From assembly GCA_003153655.1 (NCBI GenBank), contig PMAK01000101.1, forward strand, positions 950 through 8,558: a stretch of DNA of 7,609 bases, in the 5' to 3' direction. Shown here piece by piece: positions 6,398 to 7,609 of this stretch. The first letter of the stretch is position 1, and the number at the start of each line of letters is the position of its first letter. A program made the position numbers and the translations under genes. The notes beneath the pieces were generated by a model that worked only from the letters and a program-made list of their open reading frames with translations, was not told the origin of the DNA and did no database searches. The stretch comes from Phycisphaerales bacterium (GTDB lineage: Bacteria; Planctomycetota; Phycisphaerae; Tepidisphaerales; Tepidisphaeraceae).

Positions 6398-6934
6398 GTG
6401 GTTCTCCTCTCGCGCGTCGGGCGCGATCTGGTCTTCGACCGCTACGCGCTTCCGTTGGTGCCGCTGATCGCAATCCTGGCGCTTCTCTGGTGGCAGAATG
6501 CGTCCATCCGGTTTCGCCTACGGCAACAGTCCTGGAAAATAGCCCTGATTCTCCTAGGCATCTACGCGCTTTTTGCCATCGCGAGTACGCAGGAAGTCTT
6601 GTCCCTCGGCCGAGCGCGAGCGGAGGCGATGCGCACCCTGCAGGCGGCCGGCATTCCATCAACGCAGGTGGAGGACGGAATTGAAGAGATGGCCTGGACG
6701 CAACTTGAAATCACCGGCCACATAGACAATCCGGAGATCCGAAACCCGCGACGCACGTATGAATGGGGTGGACACTTTGCACCAAGCATCACAGCCCGCT
6801 TCGAGGTCGAGGTATCGCCCGACCCGCGATCTTCAGCCATATTGGCGGGCGACGTGGAATATTTTTCAATGTTGCCGCCGTTCCATCGGCGGATTTATAT
6901 TTACCGCGGCGCATCCCAGGAAAATTGGCCATAA
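6398..6934 (+). pseudogene. C-terminal part of the same GT39-like glycosyltransferase
   Basis: This is the same reading frame as the upstream fragment. It carries the family's late membrane region: LVFDRYALPLVPLIAILALL (residues about 11-30 of this piece, with the RYALPLVP signature common in GT39-like proteins), another membrane segment (KIALILLGIYALFAI, about 47-61), then a soluble C-terminal domain of about 115 residues expected outside the membrane (helical RAEAMRTLQAAGIPSTQ, then beta-rich to RRIYIYRG). The first usable start is GTG 6398, nine bases after the TGA, so reinitiation could make a separate polypeptide, but there is no clear Shine-Dalgarno sequence. The fragment alone lacks the catalytic loop and is unlikely to work by itself. 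Confidence 0.72.
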
Positions 6935-6961
6935 TCCATCACGTTCGATATCTTTGCGAAC

Positions 6962-7000
6962 GTGGCCATTCGCGCCCTGCTGTTCGATCTGGACGACACC
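6962..7000 (+). pseudogene. N-terminal remnant of a HAD-superfamily hydrolase
   Basis: A GTG-started frame 27 bp after the glycosyltransferase stop encodes VAIRALLFDLDDT, which is the canonical start of a HAD hydrolase: a hydrophobic first strand, then motif I DxDxT with nucleophile Asp and acid/base Asp. The next residue in intact proteins is normally Leu. Here the frame instead reads DNRIRLAASLATRDRT and on into sequence antisense to the transposase gene, with no HAD features. Similarity is lost exactly where the palindrome at 7003-7058 begins. The remnant is 13 codons long, so it rests on one strong motif and its position. The rest of the gene may lie past the right edge of the window. Confidence 0.5.
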
Positions 7001-7002
7001 GA

Positions 7003-7058
7003 TAATCGCATTCGGTTAGCCGCGTCGCTTGCGACGCGCGACCGCACCAAGCCGATTA
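7003..7058. repeat. 56-bp multi-part imperfect palindrome, REP-like or element end
   Basis: The core is a perfect 8-bp inverted repeat, CGCGTCGC (7021-7028) and GCGACGCG (7031-7038), around TT. Outside it CGGT (7013-7016) pairs with ACCG (7041-7044), and TAATCG (7003-7008) pairs with CGATTA (7053-7058), with small internal loops between the arms. The element lies 3 bp beyond the transposase stop codon and abuts the point where HAD similarity ends. Nested hairpins next to the gene are typical of REP sequences handled by RAYT proteins and of IS200/IS605-type ends. A variant of the GTAG foot motif of known REPs may be present as GTTAG (7015-7019), but this is weak. Confidence 0.65.
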
Positions 7059-7060
7059 AT

Positions 7061-7609
7061 CTACTCCGCGAACGGCCGGACGAACGACCAGACCTGCTTC
7101 CGCTTTCCCTCTTTGAGCGGATTATTCTCGACATATCGGATCGCGCGTCGAACATCTTCCGACGACGCAAGATAAACCGCCCAACAATTACGCCCCCAAG
7201 GTCCAGCAGCCGAAAACGTGTACTTCCCATCCGCTTGCAATTGACATGTTGAGGCGGCCTTCAGATGTCCAACGATCCGCCGGATGGGTCGCGTATGATC
7301 TTGAACAACCAGATGAACATGGTCCGGCAAAATACAGCAGGCATGAATGACATAACCGCCATCTCGAATCGCCGTGGAGAATCCCCGCGCGATCGACAGG
7401 GCCTGTACGCCGCTGAATCGAACCGGCGAATGTCGCAATTCCATCTTCGCCGCTCGGCGACGATCGGCATCATGTTGGATGTGTGCAACCGATCTTCGGG
7501 TGGTAACGGTCGTGGCCTTCCCGAATTTCAGCAAATCCCACGACGCAACAAATTTCGACCACGATCCTCGCGGATCGTTAGGCAACCAGAAACCGTAAGC
7601 GGAAAAGAT
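7061..7609 (-). CDS. REP-associated tyrosine transposase (RAYT, Y1 HUH type), 5' end outside the window
   Basis: This is a single-strand DNA nuclease/transposase of the Y1 (IS200-like) HUH superfamily. Visible residues start at the right edge as IFSAYGFWLPNDPRGSWS, so the frame continues past 7609; the TTG at 7585 is not the true start, because the conserved YGFWLPNDPRG block spans it. Key residues: the HUH motif in LPDHVHLVV (His codons 7319-7321 and 7313-7315), which binds the metal, and a Tyr in IRYVENNPLKEGK (codon 7133-7135), the likely nucleophile. A Trp-rich segment GPWGRNCWAVYL precedes it, as in RAYTs common in Planctomycetota. It ends VWSFVRPFAE with TAG, close to the normal C-terminus. 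No internal damage is seen. It lies opposite in direction to the glycosyltransferase and HAD remnant and next to a REP-like palindrome. Confidence 0.88.
   Translation of the reverse strand: MFSAYGFWLPNDPRGSWSKFVASWDLLKFGKATTVTTRRSVAHIQHDADRRRAAKMELRHSPVRFSGVQALSIARGFSTAIRDGGYVIHACCILPDHVHLVVQDHTRPIRRIVGHLKAASTCQLQADGKYTFSAAGPWGRNCWAVYLASSEDVRRAIRYVENNPLKEGKRKQVWSFVRPFAE

Noticed and set aside
7001..7252. Plus-strand frame continuing from the HAD remnant as a real protein
   Set aside because: After motif I it runs through the palindrome and then antisense to the transposase gene, with no HAD motifs II-IV.

Overview
This is a 7.6 kb window of bacterial chromosome with moderately high GC. It carries two housekeeping genes (der and tyrS), a sugar-type oxidoreductase, a toxin-antitoxin pair, a broken membrane glycosyltransferase, and a transposase-like gene that runs off the right edge. 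The mix of a stand-alone Gfo/Idh/MocA oxidoreductase, a planctomycete-like REP-associated tyrosine transposase (RAYT) and a GT39-type membrane protein with a soluble C-terminal tail suggests the Planctomycetota/Verrucomicrobiota (PVC) group. That is an impression from protein style only and is not proven.

Left part (1-5109, all on the minus strand, so transcribed right to left): tyrS (tyrosyl-tRNA synthetase), then an AF2212/DUF104-like antitoxin and a PIN-domain VapC toxin 21 bp apart, then a Gfo/Idh/MocA oxidoreductase, a 431-bp gene-free stretch with several small inverted repeats and a 5x10-bp tandem repeat, and finally der (double-GTPase ribosome assembly factor). The genes are physically collinear but probably not one operon: tyrS and the antitoxin each have promoter-like boxes of their own, placed so close to the start codon that the transcripts would be leaderless or nearly so.

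Right part (5210-7609): divergent from tyrS lies a GT-C fold glycosyltransferase (GT39/ArnT-like) on the plus strand. It is interrupted in frame by a single TGA at 6386-6388, with the same reading frame continuing to 6934. Just downstream, a GTG-started frame begins exactly like a HAD-family hydrolase (motif I, FDLDDT) and then loses all resemblance at about 7000. At that point a 56-bp imperfect palindrome begins, followed by a RAYT/Y1-type HUH transposase gene on the minus strand whose N-terminus lies beyond the window.

The most interesting reading is that a RAYT/REP-type element, normally regarded as domesticated and rarely seen moving, has inserted into the first codons of a HAD hydrolase gene, next to a glycosyltransferase that has itself picked up a nonsense codon. 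This can be tested with the sequence just to the right of the window.
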